This document shows positions 8,343 to 16,671 of a stretch of DNA of 64,000 nucleotides, one piece after another (position 1 is the stretch's first letter; every line of letters begins with the position of its first letter). The notes under the pieces were generated by a model. That model made no database searches and was not told where the DNA came from. It saw only the letters and a program-made list of their open reading frames with translations. The stretch is taken from positions 2,673,501 to 2,737,500 of the forward strand of contig NC_012491.1 in NCBI RefSeq assembly GCF_000010165.1, in the 5' to 3' direction. The position numbers and the translations under genes are program-made. This stretch comes from Brevibacillus brevis NBRC 100599. GTDB taxonomy: Bacteria > Bacillota > Bacilli > Brevibacillales > Brevibacillaceae.

Positions 8343-8553
8343 GAGAAGAAAAAGCACAGGGCTCGCAGACCTTGACAACGCCTACTTAGTCGGAACTTCA
8401 AAAAGGGGGCCACGCTTGTCGAACACTTCTCCTCTGAGAAACTTCCGCCCGTAGGGTGGCTTTGGCTCGACGGTCCCCTTTTTGTAGAGGAGACGTCCAG
8501 TGAATCCCCCTGCTGGCGTGTCAGAGTCGAAGAGACCTGTGCTTTTTCTTCTC
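8343..8553 (+). ncRNA. unassigned 211-nt structured RNA or palindromic element
   Basis: The ends form a perfect 18-bp inverted repeat (8343-8360 with 8536-8553). Inside, the arms stay paired: CTC/GAG (8362-8364, 8532-8534), GAC/GTC (8368-8370, 8526-8528), and GACA-CGCC with one bulged A against GGCGTGTC (8515-8522). The core is a 12-bp helix (8400-8411 with 8472-8483) enclosing GTCGA/TCGAC (8418-8422, 8467-8471) and two small hairpins (8427-8440; 8445-8459). Two helices use G-U pairs that would be A-C mismatches on the other strand, favouring plus-strand RNA. It ends 37 bases before the WYL regulator start. It matches no riboswitch or housekeeping RNA I recognise. A MITE with 18-bp terminal repeats is the main alternative. 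Confidence 0.55.
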
Positions 8554-8590
8554 CACCACTATGTCGACTCAAAAGAAAAGGGGGCCAATC

Positions 8591-9520
8591 ATGAAGGTAG
8601 AACGGCTACTCGCTATTGTCATCATGCTGTTGAACAAGCGCCGTGTGAGCGCCCGTGAACTATCTGACCACTTCGAAGTATCCTTGCGTACAGTCTATCG
8701 GGATTTGGAAACCATTAACGCAGCGGGAATTCCAATCGTAGCGTACCCCGGGGTAAGCGGCGGATACGAGATCATGGAGAATTTTACGATCGATCGACAA
8801 TACTTATCCTTGGACGAGCTAGTCGCGGTTATTGCTGCGCTAAAAGGGGTTCATTCTTCCACAGACGACAAGCAAATCGGACAGCTTCTGGAAAAAATAA
8901 AAGCGTTGCTCACCACTGCACCATCCTCTCTTCAAGGAAGTGCACATCCTGTTGTTTACGACTTTAATCCATGGGGCAGTACACCGGCAATCGCCGAAAA
9001 AGTAAACAAGCTGCGGGAAGCCATCGAGAAAAGACTTCGTGTGCGGATCATATATACGAAAATACAAGGAGATGCGACAGAGCGCACCATTGAGCCTGTC
9101 ACACTGATTATCAAAGGTTATGTGTGGTACATTTATGGCTATTGTTTACAACGCCAGGAGGATCGTCTGTTTCGCTTGTCGCGGATTGCAGACATGTCCG
9201 TGCTGACAGAGGAGTTTTCCCCTCGCCCCAATCAAATAGATAAACTGGAATGGCTCGAAGAATGGGACACGGCAGAGCGTATTTCTCTTGTCCTCGAATT
9301 TGCGCAGCGTGTACATGTAAGGGTACGGGATATGTTTGCGCCAGAAACGATAGAGACCATGCAGGATGGCTCATTGCTGGTACGAACGAACATGACAGAC
9401 GACGAATGGTTAAACGGGATGCTGCTTAGCTTTGGCGATGCCTTGTGTGTACATGAGCCTTCCTATGTAAGACAGCGAATGGGGGATACGGTAAAAAGAA
9501 TGGCGAAACTTTATGAATAA
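8591..9520 (+). CDS. HTH/WYL-domain transcriptional regulator, YafY/YobV type
   Basis: 309 residues from the ATG at 8591, chosen because AAGGGGG lies 7 bases upstream; an earlier in-frame ATG (8561) has no ribosome site. The N-terminal HTH_11 winged helix (MKVERLLAIVIMLLNKRRVSARELSDHF, RTVYRDLETI) is followed by a WYL domain (about 135-215; here the core reads GYVWYIYGYC) and a C-terminal WCX segment. WYL domains sense small ligands or nucleic acid. A structured RNA element lies upstream, and a palindrome TGACA-N6-TGTCA lies just after the gene, before the GyrI-like gene, the likely target. Confidence 0.9.
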   Translation: MKVERLLAIVIMLLNKRRVSARELSDHFEVSLRTVYRDLETINAAGIPIVAYPGVSGGYEIMENFTIDRQYLSLDELVAVIAALKGVHSSTDDKQIGQLLEKIKALLTTAPSSLQGSAHPVVYDFNPWGSTPAIAEKVNKLREAIEKRLRVRIIYTKIQGDATERTIEPVTLIIKGYVWYIYGYCLQRQEDRLFRLSRIADMSVLTEEFSPRPNQIDKLEWLEEWDTAERISLVLEFAQRVHVRVRDMFAPETIETMQDGSLLVRTNMTDDEWLNGMLLSFGDALCVHEPSYVRQRMGDTVKRMAKLYE

Positions 9521-9532
9521 ACGTTGGAACGT

Positions 9533-9548
9533 TGACAGATAGTTGTCA
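9533..9548 (+). promoter_or_regulatory. palindromic operator candidate before the GyrI-like gene
   Basis: TGACA-GATAGT-TGTCA, a perfect 5-bp inverted repeat, lies 54 bases before the GyrI-like start and just upstream of a TATACT (9561-9566). Its position suggests control by the adjacent WYL regulator. Confidence 0.45.
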
Positions 9549-9602
9549 GGGTATGGTCGTTATACTAAGTCATGTAAACAAACTCTTACAGGAGCGTGGT
9601 TA

Positions 9603-10097
9603 ATGATGAACCCAACGATCGTCAAACTGGATGAAATGCGTGTAGCAGGCTTGCATATTCGGACAACCAATGAGGCGGAAGGCGGACCGAACGGGAAAAT
9701 TGGGGGACTGTGGCAGCGCTATTATCAAGAAGAGCATCCCATCAAAACTCCCCATCAAAAAGAACCGGGTGTGGTTCTGGGGGTGTATTCCGATTACGAC
9801 AGTGACGAGACAGGCGAGTACTCCTTGTTAGTGGGAACCGTTGTAGAAAAAAACGGTGAGCTTCCTGCTGAGGTTACAGTCAAGACCCTGCCGGCTTCTA
9901 CTTACGCTGTATTTACGACTCGCGTTGGCCCGATGGTAGAGGTTGTGATGGAGGCCTGGGCGAAGGTGTGGGAGTGGTCCCATCAACCGGGGAACAAGCG
10001 GACATTTACCGGAGATTTCGAACGATATGACGGAGTGCGCTGTGCTGATCCCAACAACGCGCAAGTGGATTTGTACATCGCGATCGCTGAAGAATAA
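9603..10097 (+). CDS. GyrI-like/AraC effector-binding-domain protein
   Basis: 164 residues comprising a single GyrI-like small-molecule-binding domain (Bacterial transcription activator, effector-binding; YdeE type). Typical features are the opening strand VAGLHIRTTNEAEGG, GVYSDYDSDETGEYSLLVGT in the middle, and the ending DLYIAIAEE. Stand-alone members bind or hydrolyse cationic amphiphiles. GGAG lies 8 bases before the ATG at 9603. It lies downstream of the WYL gene with a palindrome between, a pairing seen repeatedly in Bacillales, and ends in a terminator. Confidence 0.88.
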   Translation: MMNPTIVKLDEMRVAGLHIRTTNEAEGGPNGKIGGLWQRYYQEEHPIKTPHQKEPGVVLGVYSDYDSDETGEYSLLVGTVVEKNGELPAEVTVKTLPASTYAVFTTRVGPMVEVVMEAWAKVWEWSHQPGNKRTFTGDFERYDGVRCADPNNAQVDLYIAIAEE

Positions 10098-10118
10098 AGA
10101 GGCATTCAATTATACAAG

Positions 10119-10157
10119 CAGTCGTAGTCGATCAGGCTACGACTGTTTTGCTTTTTT
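10119..10157 (+). terminator. intrinsic terminator after the GyrI-like gene
   Basis: Perfect 9-bp stem CAGTCGTAG / CTACGACTG followed by TTTTGCTTTTTT. Confidence 0.88.
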
Positions 10158-10223
10158 CCATGATTTCTTCACAAGTTTCGTTTACTCTAGAGGGAGAGTG
10201 GCAGAGGGGAGTCATACAGACGA

Positions 10224-10808
10224 ATGGATTGGATAACCAATATAGAAGCCCTGGCAGAGTGGATTCGCTCTTTGGGGATGCTGGGGATTGTCGGTAGTAT
10301 TTTATTGAACATCGTGATCAGTGTGGCGGGTGTATTGCCGTCCATTTTTTTATCGGGTGCGAACGCAGTCGTGTTTGGCTTGTACGGAGGGTTCTTGATT
10401 TCCTTAACGGGAGAGGTGGTTGGTGCTTGCATAGCCTTCTTTCTGTACCGCTACACGATCAAAAAAGCAGATCGAAGCGAAAAGCTGAAATCATTCAAAT
10501 GGGTACATACCATCAATGGAACGACGAGTTTTCGCAAGTGCCTTGCCATCGTTTTGCTCCGGATCAATCCGCTGATGCCTTCGGGTGTAATCAATTTAGG
10601 CGCGGCTATGACGAATATCACCTTCGGGCAATTTTTGGTGGCGACCTTCCTGGGAAAAGTGCCGTCGATGGTTTTTGAAACATTCGTCGGGCATGATCTG
10701 ATTACTTTTGGTGAAAACAAGTTTCGGTTGCTCGTTGCCTTGCTGGCAGGCGCTCTCGTCTTTTTCCTTTTCTGGAAAAAAGGAAAGGCTCAAACACAAG
10801 AAGAGTAG
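10224..10808 (+). CDS. TVP38/TMEM64 (VTT) family membrane protein
   Basis: 194 residues, strongly hydrophobic, with about five membrane segments and the VTT-domain features: re-entrant SGANAVVFGLYGGFLISLTGEVVGACIAF and the downstream RINPLMPSGVINLGAAM. DedA/VTT proteins act in lipid transport across membranes. A GGGGAG site is present but 12-13 bases from the ATG. It lies 11 bases upstream of the response regulator gene, so it is probably the first gene of an operon with the two-component system. Confidence 0.85.
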   Translation: MDWITNIEALAEWIRSLGMLGIVGSILLNIVISVAGVLPSIFLSGANAVVFGLYGGFLISLTGEVVGACIAFFLYRYTIKKADRSEKLKSFKWVHTINGTTSFRKCLAIVLLRINPLMPSGVINLGAAMTNITFGQFLVATFLGKVPSMVFETFVGHDLITFGENKFRLLVALLAGALVFFLFWKKGKAQTQEE

Positions 10809-10819
10809 GGAGGATTCTT

Positions 10820-11509
10820 ATGTCTACCATTTTGCTAGTCGATGATGAGCCGCAAATTTTAGAAATATTGTCCTCCTATCTGCAAAAGGAAGGCTATCAT
10901 GTCCTGACCGCCCAAACAGGCAAGGAAGCAGTGGAAATGGCCACGACGATTTCATTGACCTGCATCATTTTGGATCTGATGCTTCCTGATTTGAGTGGGG
11001 AAGAAGTCTGCGTCCAAATTCGCAAAGAGTCGCGTGTCCCGATTTTGATGCTAACGGCGAAAAGTGGAGAGGCGGATCGGATTCGCGGGCTTACGATTGG
11101 TGCTGATGATTATTTGATCAAGCCTTTTAGCCCGAGAGAACTTGTCGCGCGTGTTCGAGCCGTCATGCGTCGTGCGGGCGATTATTCTACACTCTCCGAT
11201 TTTGTTGAAGTGGGCGATTTGACCATATCGATGAATGAGAAGAGAGTCACGAAAAATGGAGTCGCTCTGGAGGTTACGCCGAATGAATACCGCTTGCTCA
11301 CCACTCTTGTCCGTTATCCGGGGAGAACGTGGGGCAGGGAGGAGCTCGTGCGTGAGGTCATGGGCTTTGATTTTGAGGGATACGATAGAACCATTGATAC
11401 GCATATCAAAAATCTTCGCCAAAAGATAGAGGCAGACCCGAAGCAACCTGAGTATATCAAGACGGTGTATGGATTGGGCTATCGCTTTGACGATCCCATG
11501 AAGAAGTGA
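10820..11509 (+). CDS. OmpR-family response regulator
   Basis: 229 residues: receiver domain with LLVDDEP at 5-11, phospho-acceptor Asp52 in IILDLMLPD, the conserved Lys in YLIKPFSPRELVARV, then a winged-helix DNA-binding domain (about 130-225) ending KTVYGLGYRF. AGGGAGG precedes the ATG. The kinase gene starts 7 bases after its stop. The signal and targets are unknown; the upstream VTT protein gene is in the same transcription unit. Confidence 0.93.
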   Translation: MSTILLVDDEPQILEILSSYLQKEGYHVLTAQTGKEAVEMATTISLTCIILDLMLPDLSGEEVCVQIRKESRVPILMLTAKSGEADRIRGLTIGADDYLIKPFSPRELVARVRAVMRRAGDYSTLSDFVEVGDLTISMNEKRVTKNGVALEVTPNEYRLLTTLVRYPGRTWGREELVREVMGFDFEGYDRTIDTHIKNLRQKIEADPKQPEYIKTVYGLGYRFDDPMKK

Positions 11510-11516
11510 GGCAACG

Positions 11517-12878
11517 ATGAAGCATATTTGGGTAAAGCTCGCCTTTGTGATTATGACAGTTGGAGCATGCGCCGTTCTTTTTTCTTCGTTGTTGTCCGTA
11601 AAGGAAATGGATGTTCATTTTTCCATGTATGCCGATGAGGTGAGAAATCAGCATAACCAAGAAATATCACGTGTCGCACTCGAGGCATATCAGGACAATC
11701 AAGGCTGGGGAGCGGAAGCCTATCATAAGCTGGAAGCGGTTTCTGAGGTCTTGGGATTGCATATCACACTCCTCGATCAACAGCAACAAGTGAAAAACGA
11801 GTGGGGCAAGCGGCCAGTCCATACGAGCAATTACAGTATAGACAGGATTCCCCTCGTCAGTAAAGGTGTCATGATCGGGCAACTGGTGATTAGCCACGAT
11901 GATCGGAGTGCGTACATGACCTTGGAAAGTCACTTCCAATGGGCCCATAAAAACACGACGTTGTGGACGATGGCTGTGCTGCTCATCCTGGTCATTATCA
12001 TCAGCATACCACTCGCTCGGACCATGGTGCGCCCTGTCGTACAAGTGAGCACCGCAGCGCAACGAGTCGCAAGAGGCAATCTGTCCATACGCGTACCGGA
12101 GCCACGTGGCAAGGATGAGGTTACGTCATTGGTCGCAGCTTTTAACAACCTGGTCCAAAGTCTTGAGCATCAGGAGGAGTTGCGTAAGCGACTAACCTCC
12201 GATATTGCCCATGAATTGCGAACACCACTGAACACCTTATTAGCGCAGGTAGAGGGGATGATCGACGGTATATGGGAAGCAACACCCAAAAATCTCGACA
12301 GCACAAGGTCTGAGGTACTGCGTTTGAGCCGTCTCGTCCGCGATTTAGATCAGGTGATCCAGGTGGAGTCGGGCTCCTTGCAAATGCGCAGTGAAGAAGT
12401 GGAACTGCGTGAGGTTGTCAAAGAAGTCACAGAGTCGATGAGTGCTACGTTTGCCCGTGCGCAAGTGAATTTTCACTTCAAAGGCGATCATGCTGTCTGG
12501 ATCACAGGGGACAGGCAGCGACTGGCGCAAATCGTGGCCAATTTGTTGACGAATGCCTGCAAGCATACGCCAGCGGGTGGAGAAGTCGTCGTCACGGTAG
12601 ACAAACCGAGTACAATGGTCCGGTTGCAAGTGAAGGACAGCGGCACGGGCATCGACCAAAAGGACCTCCCGTACGTATTTGAGCGTTTTTATCGGGGGGA
12701 TCGCTCGCGAGCAAGGGAACGCGGTGGAGCAGGTTTGGGGTTGACGATTGTGAAAGGGATCGTGGAGGCACACAAGGGAATCATCTCGTTGGATAGTAGT
12801 GTGGGTGAGGGTACGACCATTACGATTTTGTTTCCGCCGCAACCATATGAACTTTATGAGGCGGGGCATCAGAATTAA
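11517..12878 (+). CDS. HAMP-containing sensor histidine kinase
   Basis: 453 residues. One membrane segment lies at about 8-27, an extracytoplasmic region at about 28-147, a second membrane segment at 148-167, HAMP at 168-220, and HisKA with His232 in SDIAHELRTPLNT. The ATPase domain has N-box IVANLLTNACKHTP, DSGTGI and GGAGLGLTIVKGIV. All catalytic motifs are present. Partner of the OmpR-type regulator. Parts of this gene (12391-12469 and 12626-12720) recur in degenerate form at 16421-16585. Confidence 0.93.
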   Translation: MKHIWVKLAFVIMTVGACAVLFSSLLSVKEMDVHFSMYADEVRNQHNQEISRVALEAYQDNQGWGAEAYHKLEAVSEVLGLHITLLDQQQQVKNEWGKRPVHTSNYSIDRIPLVSKGVMIGQLVISHDDRSAYMTLESHFQWAHKNTTLWTMAVLLILVIIISIPLARTMVRPVVQVSTAAQRVARGNLSIRVPEPRGKDEVTSLVAAFNNLVQSLEHQEELRKRLTSDIAHELRTPLNTLLAQVEGMIDGIWEATPKNLDSTRSEVLRLSRLVRDLDQVIQVESGSLQMRSEEVELREVVKEVTESMSATFARAQVNFHFKGDHAVWITGDRQRLAQIVANLLTNACKHTPAGGEVVVTVDKPSTMVRLQVKDSGTGIDQKDLPYVFERFYRGDRSRARERGGAGLGLTIVKGIVEAHKGIISLDSSVGEGTTITILFPPQPYELYEAGHQN

Positions 12879-12933
12879 TTTCCATTCATAAAATCAACCT
12901 CCTGTAAAATGAGCAGGAGGTTGCAGGAGCGGA

Positions 12934-13056
12934 GTGAAAACGGCCGACGGGCATGTTGTTACCGACAACGACAAGTTTTGGAAGCTGGGGACTTTTTATT
13001 ACAATCCAGAGTTTGCTATTGTGGTGGTTATCGTTATAGAAGTGCTGGCGAATTAA
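12934..13056 (+). pseudogene. truncated DUF5808-like relic
   Basis: A 40-codon GTG-started frame carries the DUF5808 hallmark (DNDKFWKLGTFYYNPE), then loses similarity and ends in VIVIEVLAN. Intact DUF5808 segments continue past the NP with a further conserved block that is absent here. An AGGAG lies upstream. It lies directly between the kinase and the convergent M14 gene, so its 3' part was probably lost at a rearrangement junction. The kinase gene is followed by a hairpin (12896-12922). Confidence 0.5.
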
Positions 13057-13065
13057 TCAGCAAGA

Positions 13066-14448
13066 CTACCGATTCTTGCTGATGTGATTGGAGACTAGTA
13101 AACCACTTTCCAACTGAATACGTACCAATTTCTGAATAGGAATAACTGTATAGTTTAGTTCTCGTTCCAGCTCATCCGTATACTGTCGCAAATGGCGAAG
13201 CCCTTCTTGCAGCACTGCTTTCAGTTTTGTAATTGCCTCTTGGTCGTTTGAGCCTTCCTTTGCTAGCCGCTCTAGCTCAAATTCGCAAGTGCGGACCGCT
13301 AGTCCTAAGCTCAATCCTCGATAAAACTTCGATACCACGAAACTGCTGAAAACTTGGGAACCCTTTGCCGGCTTTTCAAATTCAGGATCGCTCATTGCCC
13401 ATTTTCTCTGTGCTTCGTTCCTTTCTTTGCGTGCCGGGGAAGAGGGGTCCATCAACTTGAAAAACGGGTTATCCTGCGAAATATAGGACCGTATGCCACC
13501 CAAAAGTCCCTCCAGCATTTCAAAGAAAGCCTCACTTTGATCTGCTTCGGTCAGAAGTGCCTCTCTGCGGGAGATATCTGAGTCACTCTGATCCTCTATT
13601 CGTGGATCGAAAAAATAGGGCAGCTCGGTGATTAATGTTACACAATCCGCTTTCGAAGAGGCGTATGTGTGGCTGTCTGCCCCCACATCAAGTGTTGGGG
13701 GTTTTCCTGTATGTTTCTCCATATAATCATAGTATTCGTCTTGCCCGTTTAAACTGAAGATGGCCGGAGCAAACTCTGTCGCAAATGGCGTCTCTGGTTC
13801 TCCGAGATCTAAAGGCACGTCTTCCTTCCTTGCTGAATTGTGAAATCCCTCGTATAATTCCGGCAAATCGTGCGAAATATACCAATAAGCACCGCATAAC
13901 CCCCCATTGTGTAGAGAATACATAAACTCAGGTCTAGTCTCGTCAATGATTTTCATGAGCACTTGCGTTTCAGGCAATGGTTTGTCAAAGCGATATTCTT
14001 TATATTCAAATGGAAAAGTCCATTCCACCTGCTCGTAGCCGACAGGTCTATAGTAATTTCTCATGTAGTTAAAAATAGTGTATGGCCCTTTAAACCAATT
14101 TTCATTTAGTCGCGTACCATCAGGGTCAGCACATTTGATGATGTACCACGTGAAGCCCAGCTCGTCGCGCAGAGCCTTGTCCTCTGCCAATGCCCGGGAG
14201 AGATATTCCATCGTCATCGCGCCAATTGGCTCGTTAGGATGCGGGCAGGCAAAGCATAGCGCATTTTTGGGTCCGTCTCCGATTTTGATACATTGAATGG
14301 GGTGTCCATCGCGGGACTTTCCCGCCTCAAATACGGTTACAGCATCAGGAAACTCTTCGGCCAGCTTTCTGGTGCTCTCATCCATTTCATCTACTGTTAG
14401 AAAAACCTTGTAGTCTGGCACCTTATCAATCACATGTTGAAAATTCAT
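13066..14448 (-). CDS. M14 family zinc carboxypeptidase-like protein
   Basis: 460 residues without a signal peptide. Zinc ligands of the M14 fold are visible: His70 and Glu73 in CPHPNEPIGA, the third ligand His180 in MYSLHNGG, and the catalytic Glu275 in LITELPYF. The C-terminal 150 residues are helical and charged and match no domain I know. It lies directly downstream of a peptide-binding lipoprotein gene, so it probably processes imported peptides in the cytoplasm. A second, much larger M14 protein is encoded at 45516 in another peptide-transport operon. Exact specificity is unknown. Confidence 0.85.
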   Translation of the reverse strand: MNFQHVIDKVPDYKVFLTVDEMDESTRKLAEEFPDAVTVFEAGKSRDGHPIQCIKIGDGPKNALCFACPHPNEPIGAMTMEYLSRALAEDKALRDELGFTWYIIKCADPDGTRLNENWFKGPYTIFNYMRNYYRPVGYEQVEWTFPFEYKEYRFDKPLPETQVLMKIIDETRPEFMYSLHNGGLCGAYWYISHDLPELYEGFHNSARKEDVPLDLGEPETPFATEFAPAIFSLNGQDEYYDYMEKHTGKPPTLDVGADSHTYASSKADCVTLITELPYFFDPRIEDQSDSDISRREALLTEADQSEAFFEMLEGLLGGIRSYISQDNPFFKLMDPSSPARKERNEAQRKWAMSDPEFEKPAKGSQVFSSFVVSKFYRGLSLGLAVRTCEFELERLAKEGSNDQEAITKLKAVLQEGLRHLRQYTDELERELNYTVIPIQKLVRIQLESGLLVSNHISKNR

Positions 14449-14542
14449 CGATCATTCCCCCTCGTCTGATGCAATATTTTAAAAAAGATGCTATTCCTGT
14501 AACGTATCAATTAGGTTCTTGACGTAGACGTAAAGACTCCAT

Positions 14543-16180
14543 TTATTTTTCTACCCAGCTATCTTGGAAATTGGGAGAATAAGACGTCCATTTCACGCCT
14601 TTTACTCGCGAGCTTACTACCACAAAGAGCTTGTCATAATAGATGGGAACAACATATGCTTGCTCAAGGAGATGTTTTTGGGCATCTACATATACCTGTT
14701 TTCTGGCTTCCGTTTCAGTGGTTGCACGTCCTTTTGTTAATAAAGCGTCCAGCTTACCGTCTTTTAGACCACTTATGTTAAAGCCAGCACCAATTTGGCT
14801 AGAGTGGAAACTTTGGTATAAAGCATCAGGGTCATCGTAACTATAAGTAACCATTGTCACATCAAAATTTCCTTTCATTTGTCCATCACTAAACGCTGAC
14901 TCTTCTAAATTTTGAATGGTAGCTTTGATACCCACCTCGCCCAGCATAGCTTGCAACAACTGAGCTTGCAGCTCAAACCTAGCCGAACTCAAAAAGGAAA
15001 GGGTAAATACTTTGCCATCCTTTTCTCTCAGGCCTTCTCCGTTTACCTTCCATCCAGCAGCGTCAAGGAGCTTCTTTGCTTCTTCCACATTGTATGGGTA
15101 CCCGTATTTTTCCAATGACTTATCATACCCCAATGTTGAAGGGGATAAAAATGATTGGGCAACTTCTCCTTCACCCATCAAAACCGCCTGGACCATCGCT
15201 TGTTTATTAACCAGCATATGGAATGCTTTTCGGACTTGGATATCCTGGAACTCCGGTTTTGTCAAGTTCATATATAAACTAAGAGGTATCCCAGCTCGAA
15301 AGAGTTCCAAAACCTGATATTTAGGATTATTTCGATACTTCTTGATATCTTTTACGGGTACATCGAATGCAACATCGATGGTTCCGTTTTCCAAAGCGGC
15401 CAACATAACACTTTTATCTGGAATTGTTTTGATCACCAGTTTATCAGGTCTTGGCGGTCCTTGATTTTCATCGAGTGGCATGGCCCACTTAAAGGCTTCA
15501 TTGCGAACCAATGTAACTCCCTCGCCAGCCTTCCAGCTCTCAAACTTCCATGGACCCATTCCCACAGGATTTCGTCCATATTCCTCACCATATTTTTCAA
15601 TGGCCTTCATGGATAGCGGTTGAGTTACACCAATGCCTAAATCTTCAAGAATCGACACATTGGGTTCATGTAATTCAAGGATGAGGGTTTTATCATCAGG
15701 GGCACTGACGCTCTTCACCGGCATCATAACTATTCCCGCCAGTTTTGCTTTTGTTTTCGGATTCTTAATGCGTTCAAAGGTATCCTTAAAACTCTTGGCA
15801 GTCAGAGGTGTTCCATCGTGAAACGTAACATCGGAACGAATGGTAAAGGTGTACGTTTTTCCATCCTCTGAAATCTTGAATTCACTTGCGAGATTAGGTT
15901 TGAATTCTTTTGTAACAGGGTCCTTGTAGACCAGCGATCCACCCATATTCCAAGTAACACCCATATCGTTGCCAACTGACTTGTGAACATCTAAGGTATC
16001 TGCTTCACTTGCGTAAGCCACAGTGATGGTTCCACCTGTCTTTGGTTTGTTAGCCTCTGGCTGTTGATTTGGTTCAGGTGTGGTTGATTGTGTGCTGCAT
16101 GCAACCACCAACGACGTACATATCATAATTAGTAATCCTAAAATAATGCCATGAAATCTCTGTTTTTTCTTCTTTACCAT
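14543..16180 (-). CDS. peptide ABC transporter substrate-binding lipoprotein (family 5)
   Basis: 545 residues. A basic start and hydrophobic signal are followed by lipobox VVAC (Cys about 28), then a Ser/Pro/Gln-rich linker and the SBP_bac_5 fold: TITVAYASEADTLD, GLAS-type FKPNLASEFKISEDGKTYTF, and VTFHDGTPLTA. It binds oligopeptides outside the membrane. No permease or ATPase gene is adjacent, so it must share those of another system, perhaps the one at 40-45 kb. Same strand and 94 bases upstream of the M14 gene. The 240 bases upstream (16181-16420) hold its promoter region, a GGGAG/CTCCC hairpin, and no recognisable gene. Confidence 0.93.
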   Translation of the reverse strand: MVKKKKQRFHGIILGLLIMICTSLVVACSTQSTTPEPNQQPEANKPKTGGTITVAYASEADTLDVHKSVGNDMGVTWNMGGSLVYKDPVTKEFKPNLASEFKISEDGKTYTFTIRSDVTFHDGTPLTAKSFKDTFERIKNPKTKAKLAGIVMMPVKSVSAPDDKTLILELHEPNVSILEDLGIGVTQPLSMKAIEKYGEEYGRNPVGMGPWKFESWKAGEGVTLVRNEAFKWAMPLDENQGPPRPDKLVIKTIPDKSVMLAALENGTIDVAFDVPVKDIKKYRNNPKYQVLELFRAGIPLSLYMNLTKPEFQDIQVRKAFHMLVNKQAMVQAVLMGEGEVAQSFLSPSTLGYDKSLEKYGYPYNVEEAKKLLDAAGWKVNGEGLREKDGKVFTLSFLSSARFELQAQLLQAMLGEVGIKATIQNLEESAFSDGQMKGNFDVTMVTYSYDDPDALYQSFHSSQIGAGFNISGLKDGKLDALLTKGRATTETEARKQVYVDAQKHLLEQAYVVPIYYDKLFVVVSSRVKGVKWTSYSPNFQDSWVEK

Positions 16181-16420
16181 GTTACAGCTCCCTTGTTCTG
16201 TATTGTTTAAAAAATCTACATGACGACATATTTTTGAAAGATATCTTCTCCTTTATGAATCCAACGCATCAGCCCCCCTAACTCCCGATTATAAAACCTC
16301 CAGCAAGAGGAGATTCAATCGTTAGTTTTCGACAATATGTTTCTTCAAAAGAATAGGGAGTTTGTTTTAGAAGCTCCCTGCGCATGCTGAAATTCCAGCT
16401 CAGTCTCATTTCATTATCGT

Positions 16421-16585
16421 GCAGTGAAGAAGTGGAGCTGCGTGGAGGTTGTTCAAGAAGTCACAGAGTCGATGAGTGCTACGTTTGCCAGAGCGCAAGT
16501 GAAGGACAGCGGCACGGGCATCGATCAAAAGGACCTTCCGTACGTATTTGAGCGTTTTTATCGGGGAGATCGCTAGCGGGCGAAA
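16421..16585 (+). pseudogene. degenerate partial copy of the sensor kinase gene
   Basis: About 165 bases correspond to two separated parts of the kinase at 11517-12878: first the stretch at about 12391-12469, then that at 12626-about 12720. They are joined at the 9-base word GCAAGTGAA, which occurs at both breakpoints in the intact gene (12461-12469 and 12626-12634), so exactly 165 bases are missing. Small insertions (for example around 16444-16455) and an in-frame stop break the frame. It cannot encode a product. Confidence 0.85.
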
Positions 16586-16671
16586 AGTAAGTCTAAACCG
16601 TATCGCACTCGTTGCACATCGTTTATGATAAGAAGGGAATTTGAATATTTGATACAAAGAGGGAGAGGCAC

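Noticed and set aside
8343-8553. 6S RNA or SRP RNA
   Set aside because: The length and rod shape fit loosely, but the conserved 6S bubble and the SRP GGAAG/AGCA motifs are not seen, and the core is multibranched.
8400-8590. T-box leader, because GTAGGGTGG is followed by CGACGGTCCCCTTTTT
   Set aside because: The T-box core (GGTGGNACCRCG) and specifier stem are not present, and the downstream gene is a regulator, not an amino-acid gene.
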